Assembly: GCA_003569365.1 (NCBI GenBank)
Contig: BGOS01000028.1
Span: 1-64,000, forward strand
DNA from: Anaerolineaceae bacterium
GTDB lineage: Bacteria; Chloroflexota; Anaerolineae; Anaerolineales; UBA11657
DNA: 64,000 nt
Direction: 5' to 3'
How positions within the stretch are numbered: position 1 is the stretch's first letter; every line of letters begins with the position of its first letter. The notes below the pieces were generated by a model. That model was not told the origin of the DNA. It saw nothing but the letters and a program-made list of their open reading frames with translations, and made no database searches. This document shows, piece by piece, positions 1-11,224 of this stretch. The position numbers and the translations under genes are program-made.

Positions 1-1
1 G

Positions 2-761
2 TGGTTTGAAAATCAACCGTACGATAAGAATCTTAATCGGGGGCTTCGAAGCGCACGTGCACGAATCCCAATCTACGGTGCACAGCTCTATATTGGCTGT
101 CCGGAGGTTGCAAATTTGCGGCTGGACAAAGCAGAGCCCCGCTGGCATTCTCCGGATAGCGTTCTTGTGACGGGCAGCCTGTATCTGGATGAGGACCTCA
201 ATGTGCCTTATAAAGTAGGCCCCTCTCTGCGCTATGCAAAGCTTTTCCGGGGCCTAGTTTTCAGACCCGCTTCAAAAGATGTTCTCGTGCTACTGTCATA
301 CATGGGATCCAGCGCCGCATTTACGCAACAATAGCGCTCCGAAGTTTGCCGCCGCGGAGCTGGTGTTCAGGTTCCATCCAGCGGCACCGCATCCAACTCT
401 CAAGTGCTTAGTCCAGGAGTCAAGCCGGATTAATGCCGGAGACTTATACGATGCTCTTGGGAATGCAAGGCTGGTGATTGGAGCAGCTTCTGGCGCACTC
501 TTGGAAGCAATTGTGCTTGGAGTTCCTGTAATCGTTACACGCGACCCAGACGATGTGCATTTTTCCTATGTTCCGGAAATTGGGCGGGGATTGTTATGGG
601 CAGAAAGTGTCGTCAGCCGAAGAGGTGGCAGGTTCGATTGAGGAGCTCCAGATAGCCACGTGAACCGAAAGAGGAGGTGCTTGCTGCGAGGGACGATGCG
701 CAAGCAATGTTTCGGAGTTGAGCCAACCGAGGAAGCGATCAAATTAGCTTTTGATTTATAG
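2..761 (+). pseudogene. Broken surface-carbohydrate biosynthesis (glycosyltransferase-like) gene, truncated at window edge
   Basis: Frame 2 is open from the left edge and begins WFENQPYDKN, which resembles bacterial surface-carbohydrate biosynthesis proteins of the TIGR04326 type. The reading then has to jump frame at about 310-330, at about 612 and at about 717 to keep a sensible protein. The pieces are: up to the SYMGSS region in frame 2; a segment with FRFHPAAP and a glycine-rich GAASGALLEA stretch typical of GT-B sugar-binding sites in frame 3; SAEEVAGSIEELQ in frame 1; then a short helical tail ending at the TAG at 759-761. With at least three frameshifts, no product of normal length can be made. 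The 5' end lies outside the window. The family assignment is from remembered motifs, moderately sure; the broken state is directly visible. Base composition is less GC-rich than the rest of the window, suggesting acquired DNA now decaying. Confidence 0.65.
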
Positions 762-799
762 GCGCAGGGCAGGGACTCCTGACTTAGAACAAACTAAGG

Positions 800-1003
800 T
801 TGGTTCTTAAGCCGCATTTGCTAATCACTCCCATGCGCACATTTGGGCTTACCGAGAGCCACCTAATGGATCATGCCCAAGAAATCTTTGGCGGGCAAAC
901 TTCTTTAGCCTGTGTCGCGTCAGAGAGCTTACCGTCACTCGGTATGAAGTTTGTGCATCAGATTGATCAGTCTGAAGAGGTGTCTGAGGCAATAGCGGAG
1001 TAG
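800..1003 (+). pseudogene. Unidentified gene fragment (67 codons)
   Basis: This is a TTG-initiated reading frame with a balanced, protein-like composition, ending in an acidic helix (DQSEEVSEAIAE). I do not recognise the family. It follows the broken surface-glycan gene by about 40 nt on the same strand and sits in the same low-GC, decaying stretch, so it is more likely the 3' remnant of another gene from that locus than an intact small gene. There is no convincing ribosome binding site. Bases 1004-1256 after it hold nothing I can recognise. Confidence 0.3.
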
Positions 1004-1256
1004 AGTCTGCCAGACGGCAAGTCTTGCCAGGGATGCTTACTTGATGAGTAATTGCACATAGCGGCTCTTCGTCGCACCAGATTATTGTGTCACATTCGGG
1101 ACTAGATTTAGTTTTTAATTTCTGATACTTGATCTAATTCAAGAATGGAGGCATCAAAAGGAATACAAGTAACCAATGAGGTGGAGCTGGCAGATTACAG
1201 ATTGATGTTAAGCTGAAGCTTGCCGTGACTAGGCTCTGCGTTCTCAAGGAGATTCT

Positions 1257-2114
1257 ATGATGCGCAGCGAGGGCTATCTTGAACTTCCCAACGGCTGAGT
1301 CCGGTGGCGACGCGAGGGTACAGGCGATGCGTTGCCGATCCTGCTCCTGCATGGTGGTCGTGGCGCCGCCAACTACGACATTTAACCGTTTGCTGAGCAT
1401 CTTGCGCAGCACCGACCAGTAATAATCTTTGATCAGCTTGGTTGTGGCCGTTGGGACAAGCCAGACAAGTCGTCGCTGTGGACGCTCGATCGCGCCTGCC
1501 AGGAGCTCGACGATGTCGGGCTGCTCTCGCCTCGACCGCTGCCACCTTTGGGGACAGTTGTAGGTGGTTGGCTTGCAATGAGTCTTTGTCGGGAACCGCA
1601 GGCATTGGGCGACTCGTGCTGGCCTCAACGTCGGCCAGTACGCGCCAATTTGGTGAAGAGTCCCTTCGTCTGATTCGCATCCTCCCTCCTGCCGTCTGCG
1701 ACCCGATCTTGGAGCTGAGCGAGCAAAAGGTATGACGACCTGGCTTTTGTGGCGGCCTCGATGGAGTTCTACCGTCGGCACGTTTGTCGCCTTGATCCCT
1801 AGCCGCAGGGGATGGACCTATCAGTCAAGGAGATGGACGGCAATCAAGTCTATTTGACGATGAACGGTCCAAACGAATTTACGCTTGTCGGTAACCTCAA
1901 GGATTGGGATCGCAGCGCAGACCTCGCGCGTATCACCCAACCGACTCTGATCATCTGTGGTCGCTACGACGAGATCACGCCCGCCTGCTCCGAGCAGATC
2001 CTTGGCGGAATCCCCGACGGGCGGTTGGTCGTCTTTGAGGAGAGCGCGCACGTTGCGCATCTGGAGGAAACCACGCTCTACACGGCGACGGTTGAGGAAT
2101 TTCTGTCCGAGTAG
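1257..2114 (+). pseudogene. pip: Dead prolyl aminopeptidase (alpha/beta hydrolase) gene
   Basis: Read in frame from the ATG at 1257, the sequence gives a recognisable proline iminopeptidase (peptidase S33): LLLHGGRGAANYD (oxyanion-hole HGG region), then VIIFDQLGCGRWDKPD, and near the end TLIICGRYDEITPACSEQI and a SAHVAHLEE stretch that carries the catalytic Asp and His of the family. The frame is broken by in-frame stops at 1296-1298 (TGA) and 1383-1385 (TAA), and by shifts near 1555 and in 1650-1750. The nucleophile motif GQSxGG is destroyed: the sequence reads GQL, then a stop, then GGWLAM in another frame. The gene therefore cannot give an active enzyme. The intact C-terminal frame is 1812-2114. 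The neighbouring genes are also remnants. Confidence 0.75.
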
Positions 2115-2478
2115 CCAACGCTGTCAGCTACGCAGGTTGGATGGGTCTGTACTCACTGCTAACGCAGATCCGCGTTGCTGTTGAAGCGGGCGCAGGTGTG
2201 GTTTCAGAGGATCGCGCCCGGCTGATGGAATTTAAGATTGGGCCTTGAGGATGAGCAGCGTTGCTGGTGTGCCAAGTACACGCGCAGCTGGTAGTTGCAG
2301 AGTGCAGCGGCGGTGTATCAATGCCGGCGACCAGAACGGAGTGTGGCGTACCAAGTGGTGTAGAAAATATTCGCGCAGGTGGCTGATGAGCCAGTGTGAA
2401 TGTGCGCGCGGTTGAGACACAGGTTCGTAGTAGACCCGGTGTCAGAGCATTCGGAGGTTGCGTCGCATCTCCGCAAGC
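2115..2478. other. Non-coding stretch, nothing recognised
   Basis: Between the dead aminopeptidase and the minus-strand small membrane gene, all frames are short and none shows recognisable protein signatures. No hairpin with a T-tract, tRNA or repeat was seen. It probably belongs to the same eroding segment as bases 1-2114. Confidence 0.4.
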
Positions 2479-2847
2479 TTACGGCAGTACGCAGGCTCCC
2501 GTGGCCACTAGCGGCCCAGCAGCCGGCAGTTCGTAGCAATCGCAGTATTCGGCGTTTAGTCCGTCAGCCAAGCCGCGCCACACAAAAAAGCTCACCCGGG
2601 TGGTTACGCACGCGCGGCCGGGCGCTTGGGCAGTTAGGCGGCGCGCCTCCCACGCCACCCCGGCTTGTTTGCTGTTGCTAAGCAGCCACACGCGGTCACC
2701 GCTAAACTCACTGCGCTGCCATTGCAGCTGGCCGCGGGTGGCAAGTAAAAGCGCCAGTAGTGGCAGGGATAGAATTACAATCCATAGCACCAATGCCAAG
2801 GTAATTATGATGCGCCGCACCGCTCGACCTAATGATCCGGAAAACAT
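2479..2847 (-). CDS. Small single-pass membrane protein of unknown function
   Basis: The 122-residue product starts MFSGSLGRAVRRI, has one strong hydrophobic helix at about residues 11-35 (rich in I, L, V and A), and a polar C-terminal domain with three cysteines, two of them close together in CDCYE. I do not recognise a named family; the layout (positive N-terminus, one TM, extracytoplasmic domain) suggests a membrane-anchored protein facing out. A longer frame continues upstream to 3474 but would run antisense through the MBL gene. I chose the internal ATG at 2847 because a TATCAT hexamer (complement of 2854-2859) lies 6 nt upstream, matching the leaderless promoters elsewhere in the window. 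It is divergent from the MBL hydrolase at 2927. Confidence 0.55.
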   Translation of the reverse strand: MFSGSLGRAVRRIIITLALVLWIVILSLPLLALLLATRGQLQWQRSEFSGDRVWLLSNSKQAGVAWEARRLTAQAPGRACVTTRVSFFVWRGLADGLNAEYCDCYELPAAGPLVATGACVLP

Positions 2848-2926
2848 ATTGTAATGATATTTCTTCCCGCCCAAGTTTAACCAACATCTCTCCACTTGGC
2901 TGTGGCATTTGCCATCCGATGCAGGT

Positions 2927-3565
2927 ATGACAACGCCACTGCAGGTTGAAACGCTGGCGCTCGGACCGGTGGAAACAAACGCGTATGTTGTGGCGGACAT
3001 TGCCACCAAGCAGTGCGTAATCATCGATGCGGCTTGGGATGCGCCAGTGTTGGAGGAACGCATAGCGGCGCGTGGCTGGACCCTGACGGCCATTTGGCAA
3101 ACGCATGCGCACTTTGACCACATTGGCGCTGTGGCGGGGCTCATGCAAGCTAATCCAACGCTGCCGCTTGCCCTGCACGCAATGGATTCCGACTTGTACG
3201 ATAGTAAAGGCGGTGCAACAATGTGGGGTGTGCCTATGGAGGCCGGCCCCAAGCCCACGGTGTGGCTCGCAGCCGGGCAAGAGTTGGCGTTGGGGTCGTT
3301 GCGCTTCACTGTGTTGTTTGTGCCGGGCCACACGCCTGGCCATGTAGCCTTTTTCGAACCGGCAGCTGGCGTGCTCTTTGGCGGAGATGTGCTCTTCCGT
3401 GGCGGTGTTGGCCGCACTGATATTCCGGGTGCCAGCCATGATGTGTTGATGCACAGTATCGGCACCCAGTTCATGGTGCTGCCGGACGCGACTGTTGTTT
3501 ACCCCGGCCATGGGCGGTCAACCACGATTGGAGCGGAGCGCAAAGCGAACCCCTTTTTGCATTAG
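2927..3565 (+). CDS. MBL-fold metallo-hydrolase (glyoxalase II-like)
   Basis: The 212-residue protein has the full metallo-beta-lactamase metal site: THAHFDH at about residues 61-67 (HxHxDH), a His in VPGHTPGH, an Asp in GGDVLF and a last His in YPGHG. Length and motif order fit small hydrolases of the hydroxyacylglutathione hydrolase (GloB-like) group, which split thioesters such as S-lactoylglutathione. The true substrate cannot be read from sequence. It is cytosolic, with no signal peptide. I start at the ATG at 2927 (MTTPLQVE); an in-frame TTG at 2909 is possible but adds no conserved sequence. The family call is secure, the substrate open. Confidence 0.88.
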   Translation: MTTPLQVETLALGPVETNAYVVADIATKQCVIIDAAWDAPVLEERIAARGWTLTAIWQTHAHFDHIGAVAGLMQANPTLPLALHAMDSDLYDSKGGATMWGVPMEAGPKPTVWLAAGQELALGSLRFTVLFVPGHTPGHVAFFEPAAGVLFGGDVLFRGGVGRTDIPGASHDVLMHSIGTQFMVLPDATVVYPGHGRSTTIGAERKANPFLH

Positions 3566-3686
3566 TGACCGCGAGGCACTATGCGTGTACCGCTGCTCAT
3601 TTTATAAGTCGCTGCCATGTCCGGCATGTAATAATTCTGTGTGATGGCATCAAAATCCCGGTTAGCACTTACGTAAAGCTGGCCCA

Positions 3687-5643
3687 ATGACCATCCCCGC
3701 ACCGTTTCCGCCGCCGGCAGCGCGCGTTGACCCGCGCGACTTGAAGGCGGGATACGTTGTCTCAGATCGCAACGGATATTACGACAGCCAGAATATTGTC
3801 GCGGTGGGCGGGCGGGATGGCAGCACGCCCGTACTGTGCGTCGTGTTGCACCACTCAGAAAACCACGAAGGCGGGCCGGGCTTGCGGCTTTACAGTACGC
3901 GCAGCACTGACTTAGGCCGGACTTGGACGCCACTCCTGGCCATTGACGATTCCCTGACGCGCCAGTCGCACGACGGCTACCAGCTTGTGCACGTTCGCCC
4001 GGACGGCAGCGAGCGGATTTTTGTTTCTATGGCTGCAACGAAGGCGCCCGCTCCTATAACAGTGCCGAAGCCACCGCGGGCGGCCGCATTGACCTGCCGC
4101 GCAGTGACATGCAGCTTGAGGAGGGCTACTACTTTCGGTTCTCAGATGATCAGGCGCGCAGCTGGAGCGACACCGCTTGCGTAATTCCAGTGCGGCGCAC
4201 TGGGATTGATCGCGCCAATCCGTGGCGCGGAAAAATCATGGGCATGTTCATGTGCGACAAGCCCTCCGTCATCGACGGTGCCGTTTATTTTGCGTTTCAA
4301 AAAACTCCTGATGGCGGCGGCGAAACTCCCAACTCGGAAGTGTTCTTTCTGCGCAGCCGCAACTTGCTCTCCGCACAAGACCCGCGTAACGCAACCTGGG
4401 AAACGCTGCCGCTTGGGGATGTTGGATTGAAGCCGCCCGGCGGTGAGCTTTCTTTGGGAGAGGAGCCGCACATTATTGCAATCGGTGCGCACCGACCCGG
4501 CCGGGTCTTTTCACTTTGGCGCACTGAAACCGGAAAGCTTGCTGCTGCTTACTCAAGTGACTGCGGAGAATCTTGGGAGCCGTCGTTTTGGTTAACCTAC
4601 GAGGGTATGCCGCTCGGGCAGGGCGGCCTGTGCACAATAAAGAACCCGCGCGGGGCCATCACTCCCGTTCGCTTGCGCCAGCACTCACCCGGCGGCCGCA
4701 GCGAGTTTGCGCTGCTCTTTTACAACAACGGCTACACACAACGGCTTGGTTACGGTGGCCGGCGTGTTTACTGGATTACGGTGGGCCGCGAAACTGATGC
4801 CGGAACAATTTGCTGGAACCAGCCTGAGATTGCGCTCTGGTGGGATGGCCCCGGCTACGAGGACCGCCCGGACTGGAACGTTGATGTTTCAATTGTGGAC
4901 GGACCCGGTTACCCTGACTGGCTGGAACTCGAAGACGGCTCGCTCAGCTTCGTGGAGTCTAACAAGCTGGCAGTTCGCTACCACGTTGTGGAAGCGCGCT
5001 TGCTGCAGCTCTTGCGTGCCCAGCCGGAGTTTGTCATTTGCCGGTTGAGGGGAAAGTTGCGGACGTAAGCGCAGCCATCATCACCGCGCTGGCGGATCGA
5101 TTGGATGCGCCCGTCCTGCCGGACCTGCGCACGGGTGGCGGCTTTACGCTGCTGGTGCAATTCCGCGGCGCGCATGAAGCCGTGCTGCAGCGCAGCACGC
5201 TGGTAGCGGCGTTGACGACAGTCACGGCTGCGCTTGGCGAGCAAGCCACCGACCGCATGATCACAAAGGGCTACAAGATTTCGGTGACTGCCGCAGGCGA
5301 GATTGAGCTTTTGCTAACGGATGGATTTGAGATTGCATTCAGCTTTGCAACCCATACCGGCGTCAGTGCCGGTATCTGGGATGGACGCGACCATGTGGTG
5401 ACTTTCATTGTGGACGGCGGCCCGCGGGTGGCGAGCGTGGTGGTGGACGAACGCCTTGATGACGGCGGTGAGACTGCAGTGCAGGGCTGGGCTTTTCATC
5501 CGCGGGGTCTGGGCGAAATTGGCGGCTCCAGCGTGCGGCTGGCACCGGAGTTTGGCGGGACGCTTTCCCGTTTTGTGGTGTATGACCGTGCGCTTCTCAC
5601 CACCGAAGCGATTGCTGCCGCACGCGCACTTTCACCACAATAA
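3687..5643 (+). pseudogene. Sialidase-like (Asp-box) gene interrupted by two -1 frameshifts
   Basis: Three overlapping frames together encode one protein of about 650 residues. The first two contain three Asp-box motifs typical of sialidase beta-propellers (STDLGRTW, SDDQARSW, SSDCGESW). The last piece looks like a concanavalin/LamG-type lectin domain (FIVDGGPR, FGGTLSRFVVYDRAL). The frame drops by -1 near 4027 (within TTTCTATGG) and again near 5037 (CATTTGCC). Apart from these two sites, codon use and protein sequence are clean on both sides, so the inactivation is recent, or both shifts are assembly errors. There is no clear signal peptide. If intact it would be an exo-alpha-sialidase or related glycan-binding hydrolase. 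It lies just upstream of an MFS transporter. Confidence 0.75.
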
Positions 5644-5783
5644 ATCGATGGTGCACTGTATCCCATCGCTGGCTGCTTAATTGAGATCTCGCAGAAGAAC
5701 TCCGAGCTTGCTGCGCAGTGCGACCAACCTAGCCCTGAAGAGCCCGCCTCTGGCAGCGCAGCCCGCAACTGTCCAATTGAATT

Positions 5784-7016
5784 ATGTTTAGCGTGCTTCT
5801 GGCAAACCGCGACGTGCGGCGCTTGTTTATTGCCGACAACATTTCGATTATGGGCGATTACTTTACGTACATCGCACTTGCCGGGTTGATCAAGGATGCG
5901 ACCAACTCCAACTTGCTGGTTGCGCTTGTGTATGTGGCATTCACCCTGCCGTCATTTTTCTTTTCGCCGGTTGGCGGGGCGGTTGTCGATAAATTCGACC
6001 GCAAGCAGGTGCTTGTGATTGTGTCGCTGTTGCAGGCAGTGTGTGCCGTGGCGCTTTTGTTCACCAGTGCCTCCACTATTTGGCTGGGCCTGCTTGCGCA
6101 AGTTTGCATCACGGCATTGTCTGCATTTATCAACCCGGCCGTTTCGGCGGCCCTGCCAAATGTGGTGCGCAACGCGGAGGAGCTGCGGCAGGCCAACGCC
6201 TTGTTTGGCGCCAGCTGGGGCGCTATGGTGTTTCTCGGCGCCGCGTTTGGCGGCTTCTTTTCGCAAACCTTTGGCCGCACTGCAACTTTTGCCGTAGACA
6301 TTGCCACCTTTGTGATTGCCGCCGGCCTGATTGCGCTGATCAAGACGCCGATGCAGGAGAAAAGCACGGTACCCGCGCGCGCGCCGGTGCGCCCGTGGCG
6401 TGACATGCGCGAGGCATTCCACTTTGCGCAAAGCGATCACGCCATCTTCGCGCTGGTTGCATCAAAGGCAACGTTTGCAGTGGGCGCGGGCGCAGTCAGC
6501 CAGCTCGCAATTCTTGCGGCGGACGCCTTTAGTAGTGGCGACGGTGGGCACGGTCTGCTGCTGGCGGCTCGCGGCTTGGGTGCTGCGCTCGGTCCGTTAA
6601 TTGTTACCCGGCTTGTGGGCCACAACATTTCGCGGCTGCTTACAATTTGTGGAATTTCCGGTTTTGCTTTTTCGTTTTGTTACCTCGGCGTGTCGGTGGC
6701 GCCATCGCTTGCAGTGGCCTGCATGTGCATCATGGCTGCGCACTTTGGCGGCGGTGCGCAGTGGACGCTTTCCACATTCGGGCTGCAGATGCGCTCACCC
6801 GACGCCCTGCGCGGGCGGGTGCTGGCTGCGGACATGGCGCTAGCGACTTTGGTGATGGGGCTGAGCAGCGTCGCCAGCGGATTGCTGGGCGAGTTGTTTC
6901 CCGTCCGCACTGCCATCGCAATCATGGGAGGCAGTGCGGTTGTGGCTGCCAGCATTTTTATGCTGCTGACGCATTCGCTGCGCCGCCAGTTGCGCGGCGA
7001 GTTGCCGCAGCAATAA
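5784..7016 (+). CDS. MFS transporter, enterobactin-exporter/macrolide-efflux type
   Basis: This 410-residue protein has about twelve hydrophobic helices. It opens MFSVLLANRDVRRLF, the usual N-terminus of the DHA3/EntS-like branch of the major facilitator superfamily, and carries the loop 2-3 signature GGAVVDKFDRKQV at about residues 63-75, plus a charged cytoplasmic loop near the middle (about residues 190-215). Members export small hydrophobic compounds such as siderophores or antibiotics by proton antiport in the cytoplasmic membrane; the substrate here is unknown. The upstream neighbour is the broken sialidase gene. A hairpin (7003-7032) overlaps the stop codon. Family call is firm. Confidence 0.85.
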   Translation: MFSVLLANRDVRRLFIADNISIMGDYFTYIALAGLIKDATNSNLLVALVYVAFTLPSFFFSPVGGAVVDKFDRKQVLVIVSLLQAVCAVALLFTSASTIWLGLLAQVCITALSAFINPAVSAALPNVVRNAEELRQANALFGASWGAMVFLGAAFGGFFSQTFGRTATFAVDIATFVIAAGLIALIKTPMQEKSTVPARAPVRPWRDMREAFHFAQSDHAIFALVASKATFAVGAGAVSQLAILAADAFSSGDGGHGLLLAARGLGAALGPLIVTRLVGHNISRLLTICGISGFAFSFCYLGVSVAPSLAVACMCIMAAHFGGGAQWTLSTFGLQMRSPDALRGRVLAADMALATLVMGLSSVASGLLGELFPVRTAIAIMGGSAVVAASIFMLLTHSLRRQLRGELPQQ

Positions 7017-7032
7017 GCCGGCTGCTGCGGCA
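7003..7032. terminator. Candidate hairpin at end of MFS gene
   Basis: TGCCGCAGCA (7003-7012) pairs with TGCTGCGGCA (7023-7032) around a 10-nt loop, overlapping the MFS stop codon in the convergent gap (7017-7154). There is no T-tract, so termination is only a guess. Confidence 0.35.
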
Positions 7033-7154
7033 GAGTGTGCGCACGGCGTGCTTTTGTCGCCTGTTACCAAGGTCGATTAGAACGCAGGATTAGTTTCAAT
7101 GACTCTTGGTACAAACATACGCGCGCAGGGTCGCTGCGATTAGCTATCGCGGGC

Positions 7155-7906
7155 TTAGGGAAGTGCGGTGAGGCCGCGCGGCAATGCGGCCGGCACAGTG
7201 CGCTGTACTGCGGCGAGCCACTCCCGCAGCCGGCCTTGTGGTTCAGAGTAGGCAATCGCAACCACAGTGGTGAGCGCACTGTAATCTGATTCGCCGGGCT
7301 GGCGCCCATCAATTGCAAGCGGCGCACTGCCCGCTGGCAGTTCGGACAGCCACGCATAACCCACAGCACCAGGCGTAGCCGCCACATATTCAATCATTGC
7401 TTGAGCGTTGGGCAAAACGCGTGCAGCCGGGGTTGGCGCTTTGCCATCAAGCAGCCATTGTTCAAACGCCCTGCGCGCTGCAGAGCCCTCCTCGCGGTAT
7501 GCAATTTTCACGGTGCTCGCACCGGCCCCGAATGCGCTCCACTCTGTTACTGCGCCTGTAACGATTGCCTGTAGTTGGCTGCGCGTGAGCCCAGCCAAAC
7601 CCAGCGCCGGGTGCCCGAAGATTGCGAGCGCTGTTTGGGCCAGTGGAACCTGCACAAACTGGCCGGCGGGTTCGGAAATGCAGCTGAAGCCGGCAGCTAC
7701 GCCGCCGGCTTCAACAGCGCGCAGCAGCTGGCGGTGCGAGGTGTAGTCCACAACTGTGACGGCTGCAGGAACAGTTTGCAACCATGCCTCCACCAGCGGG
7801 CGGGTTTCCGGGGTGACGCCAATGCGCAGCGGAACTATCGGTGGCGGTGATGCAGCCGGCGCACACGCGGCGCTGGCGAGGACGAGCAGCCAGAAGACTG
7901 CGCGCT

Positions 7907-7910
<4 letters not shown>
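7155..7910 (-). CDS. Phosphate-binding-like (PstS-type) periplasmic lipoprotein
   Basis: The 251-residue product starts with GTG at 7910 (VKRAVFWLLVLASAAC). A short hydrophobic signal ends at a Cys near residue 16, so it is probably a lipoprotein, although the lipobox (SAAC) is not ideal. The mature part resembles PstS-like solute-binding proteins (LRIGVTPETRPLVEAW near the start, TRSQLQAIVTGAVTEWS, and AYREEGSAARRAFEQWL, the usual ligand-loop region). Its start overlaps the uppP stop by 4 nt (GTGA), so the two are translationally coupled. UppP releases inorganic phosphate at the outer membrane face, which makes a phosphate-like ligand plausible, but this is inference. No Pst permease is present nearby. 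Confidence 0.72.
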
Positions 7911-10490
<2,580 letters not shown>

Positions 10491-10496
10491 GCGCGC

Positions 10497-10525
10497 TTGA
10501 CACTCTGCGGCCGTTCACCTAAACT
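10497..10525 (+). promoter_or_regulatory. Promoter of the gcv operon
   Basis: TTGACA at 10497-10502 and TAAACT at 10520-10525 are separated by 17 nt, a near-consensus housekeeping promoter. Transcription would start near 10532, just before the first glycine aptamer at about 10544. Confidence 0.8.
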
Positions 10526-10543
10526 CTGCGTATCAATTGAACG

Positions 10544-10716
10544 GGTGGCGGGGAGAGACGCGCACGATGTAGCTTGAGCGCGCACCGAAGGGGCAAGCCT
10601 GCATGTCAGGTGAATCTCTCAGGTAAAAGGACCCGGCGCCCGAATACCTCTGGAAAGCCGCAAGGCACCGACGGGGCAAGCCCATCCGGGTGAATCTCTC
10701 AGGTTGAAGGACAGGG
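10544..10716 (+). ncRNA. Tandem glycine riboswitch
   Basis: Two glycine aptamers lie head to tail. Aptamer 1 spans about 10544-10634 and contains the GGGAGAG start, the CACCGAAGGGGCAA core and GGTGAATCTCTCAGGT. Aptamer 2 spans about 10646-10716 with CTCTGGAAAG, CACCGACGGGGCAA and GGGTGAATCTCTCAGG. These are the conserved blocks of the gcvT-type glycine riboswitch. A strong intrinsic terminator follows directly (10714-10750), sharing the end of aptamer 2. The arrangement is that of a transcriptional ON switch: with glycine bound the terminator should not form and gcvH-gcvP are expressed. The tandem form is classically linked to cooperative or tuned glycine sensing. Confidence 0.95.
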
Positions 10717-10750
10717 GGCACACGTGTAATGCACGCTGTGCCCCCTTTTT
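10714..10750 (+). terminator. Riboswitch expression-platform terminator
   Basis: GGGGGCACA (10714-10722) pairs with TGTGCCCCC (10737-10745), followed directly by a T-tract (10746-10750). It lies between aptamer 2 and the gcvH ribosome binding site and is the likely regulated terminator. Confidence 0.9.
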
Positions 10751-10795
10751 ATTTGGGTGCAAAGCGCAAAAAATTTATCAAGGGAGGCAATTGCC

Positions 10796-11191
10796 ATGAG
10801 CTGGAAAACGCCGCCGGATTTGAAATACACAGAGAGTGATGAGTGGGTGCGTATTGAAGGCGATACCGTAACGATTGGCATCACAGACTACGCGCAAGAC
10901 CAGTTGAATGATGTGGTGTTTGTGGAGCTGCCGCGCGTGGGTGACAAGCTGCAGAAGGGCGCCAACTTCGGCGTGGTTGAGTCCGTGAAGGCAGCATCGG
11001 ATCTGGTGATGCCGGTGTCCGGCGAGCTCTTGGCGGTAAACGATGCACTGACGCAGGCGCCCGATTTGGCAAACAGCGACCCGTTCGGCGGGGCCTGGAT
11101 GATCAAGGTGCGCCTCGACAATACCGGCGATCTAACAGCGCTGCTCGACTCTGCAGCCTATGAAAAATTTTGCGAGTCGCGCGTGCACTAG
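10796..11191 (+). CDS. gcvH: Glycine cleavage system H protein
   Basis: This 131-residue lipoyl carrier shuttles the aminomethyl group between the P, T and L proteins of glycine cleavage. The lipoylated residue is Lys65 in VVESVKAASD, within a typical biotinyl/lipoyl beta-barrel. The start is the ATG at 10796, preceded at good spacing by AGGGAGG (10781-10787); an upstream in-frame start at 10757 would lie inside the terminator-proximal leader. The gene follows the tandem glycine riboswitch and precedes gcvP by 33 nt. gcvT and lpd are not in the window, so they must lie elsewhere if the system is complete. Confidence 0.97.
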   Translation: MSWKTPPDLKYTESDEWVRIEGDTVTIGITDYAQDQLNDVVFVELPRVGDKLQKGANFGVVESVKAASDLVMPVSGELLAVNDALTQAPDLANSDPFGGAWMIKVRLDNTGDLTALLDSAAYEKFCESRVH

Positions 11192-11224
11192 GCAGCGCCC
11201 ACTCATACCTCAAGGTTAATCAAC

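Noticed and set aside
3562-3690. Natural-looking 40-residue tail on the minus strand (LYVSANRDFDAITQNYYMPD...)
   Set aside because: It starts nowhere sensible and is confined to the 120-nt gap between two genes; more likely chance or an AT-rich intergenic region.
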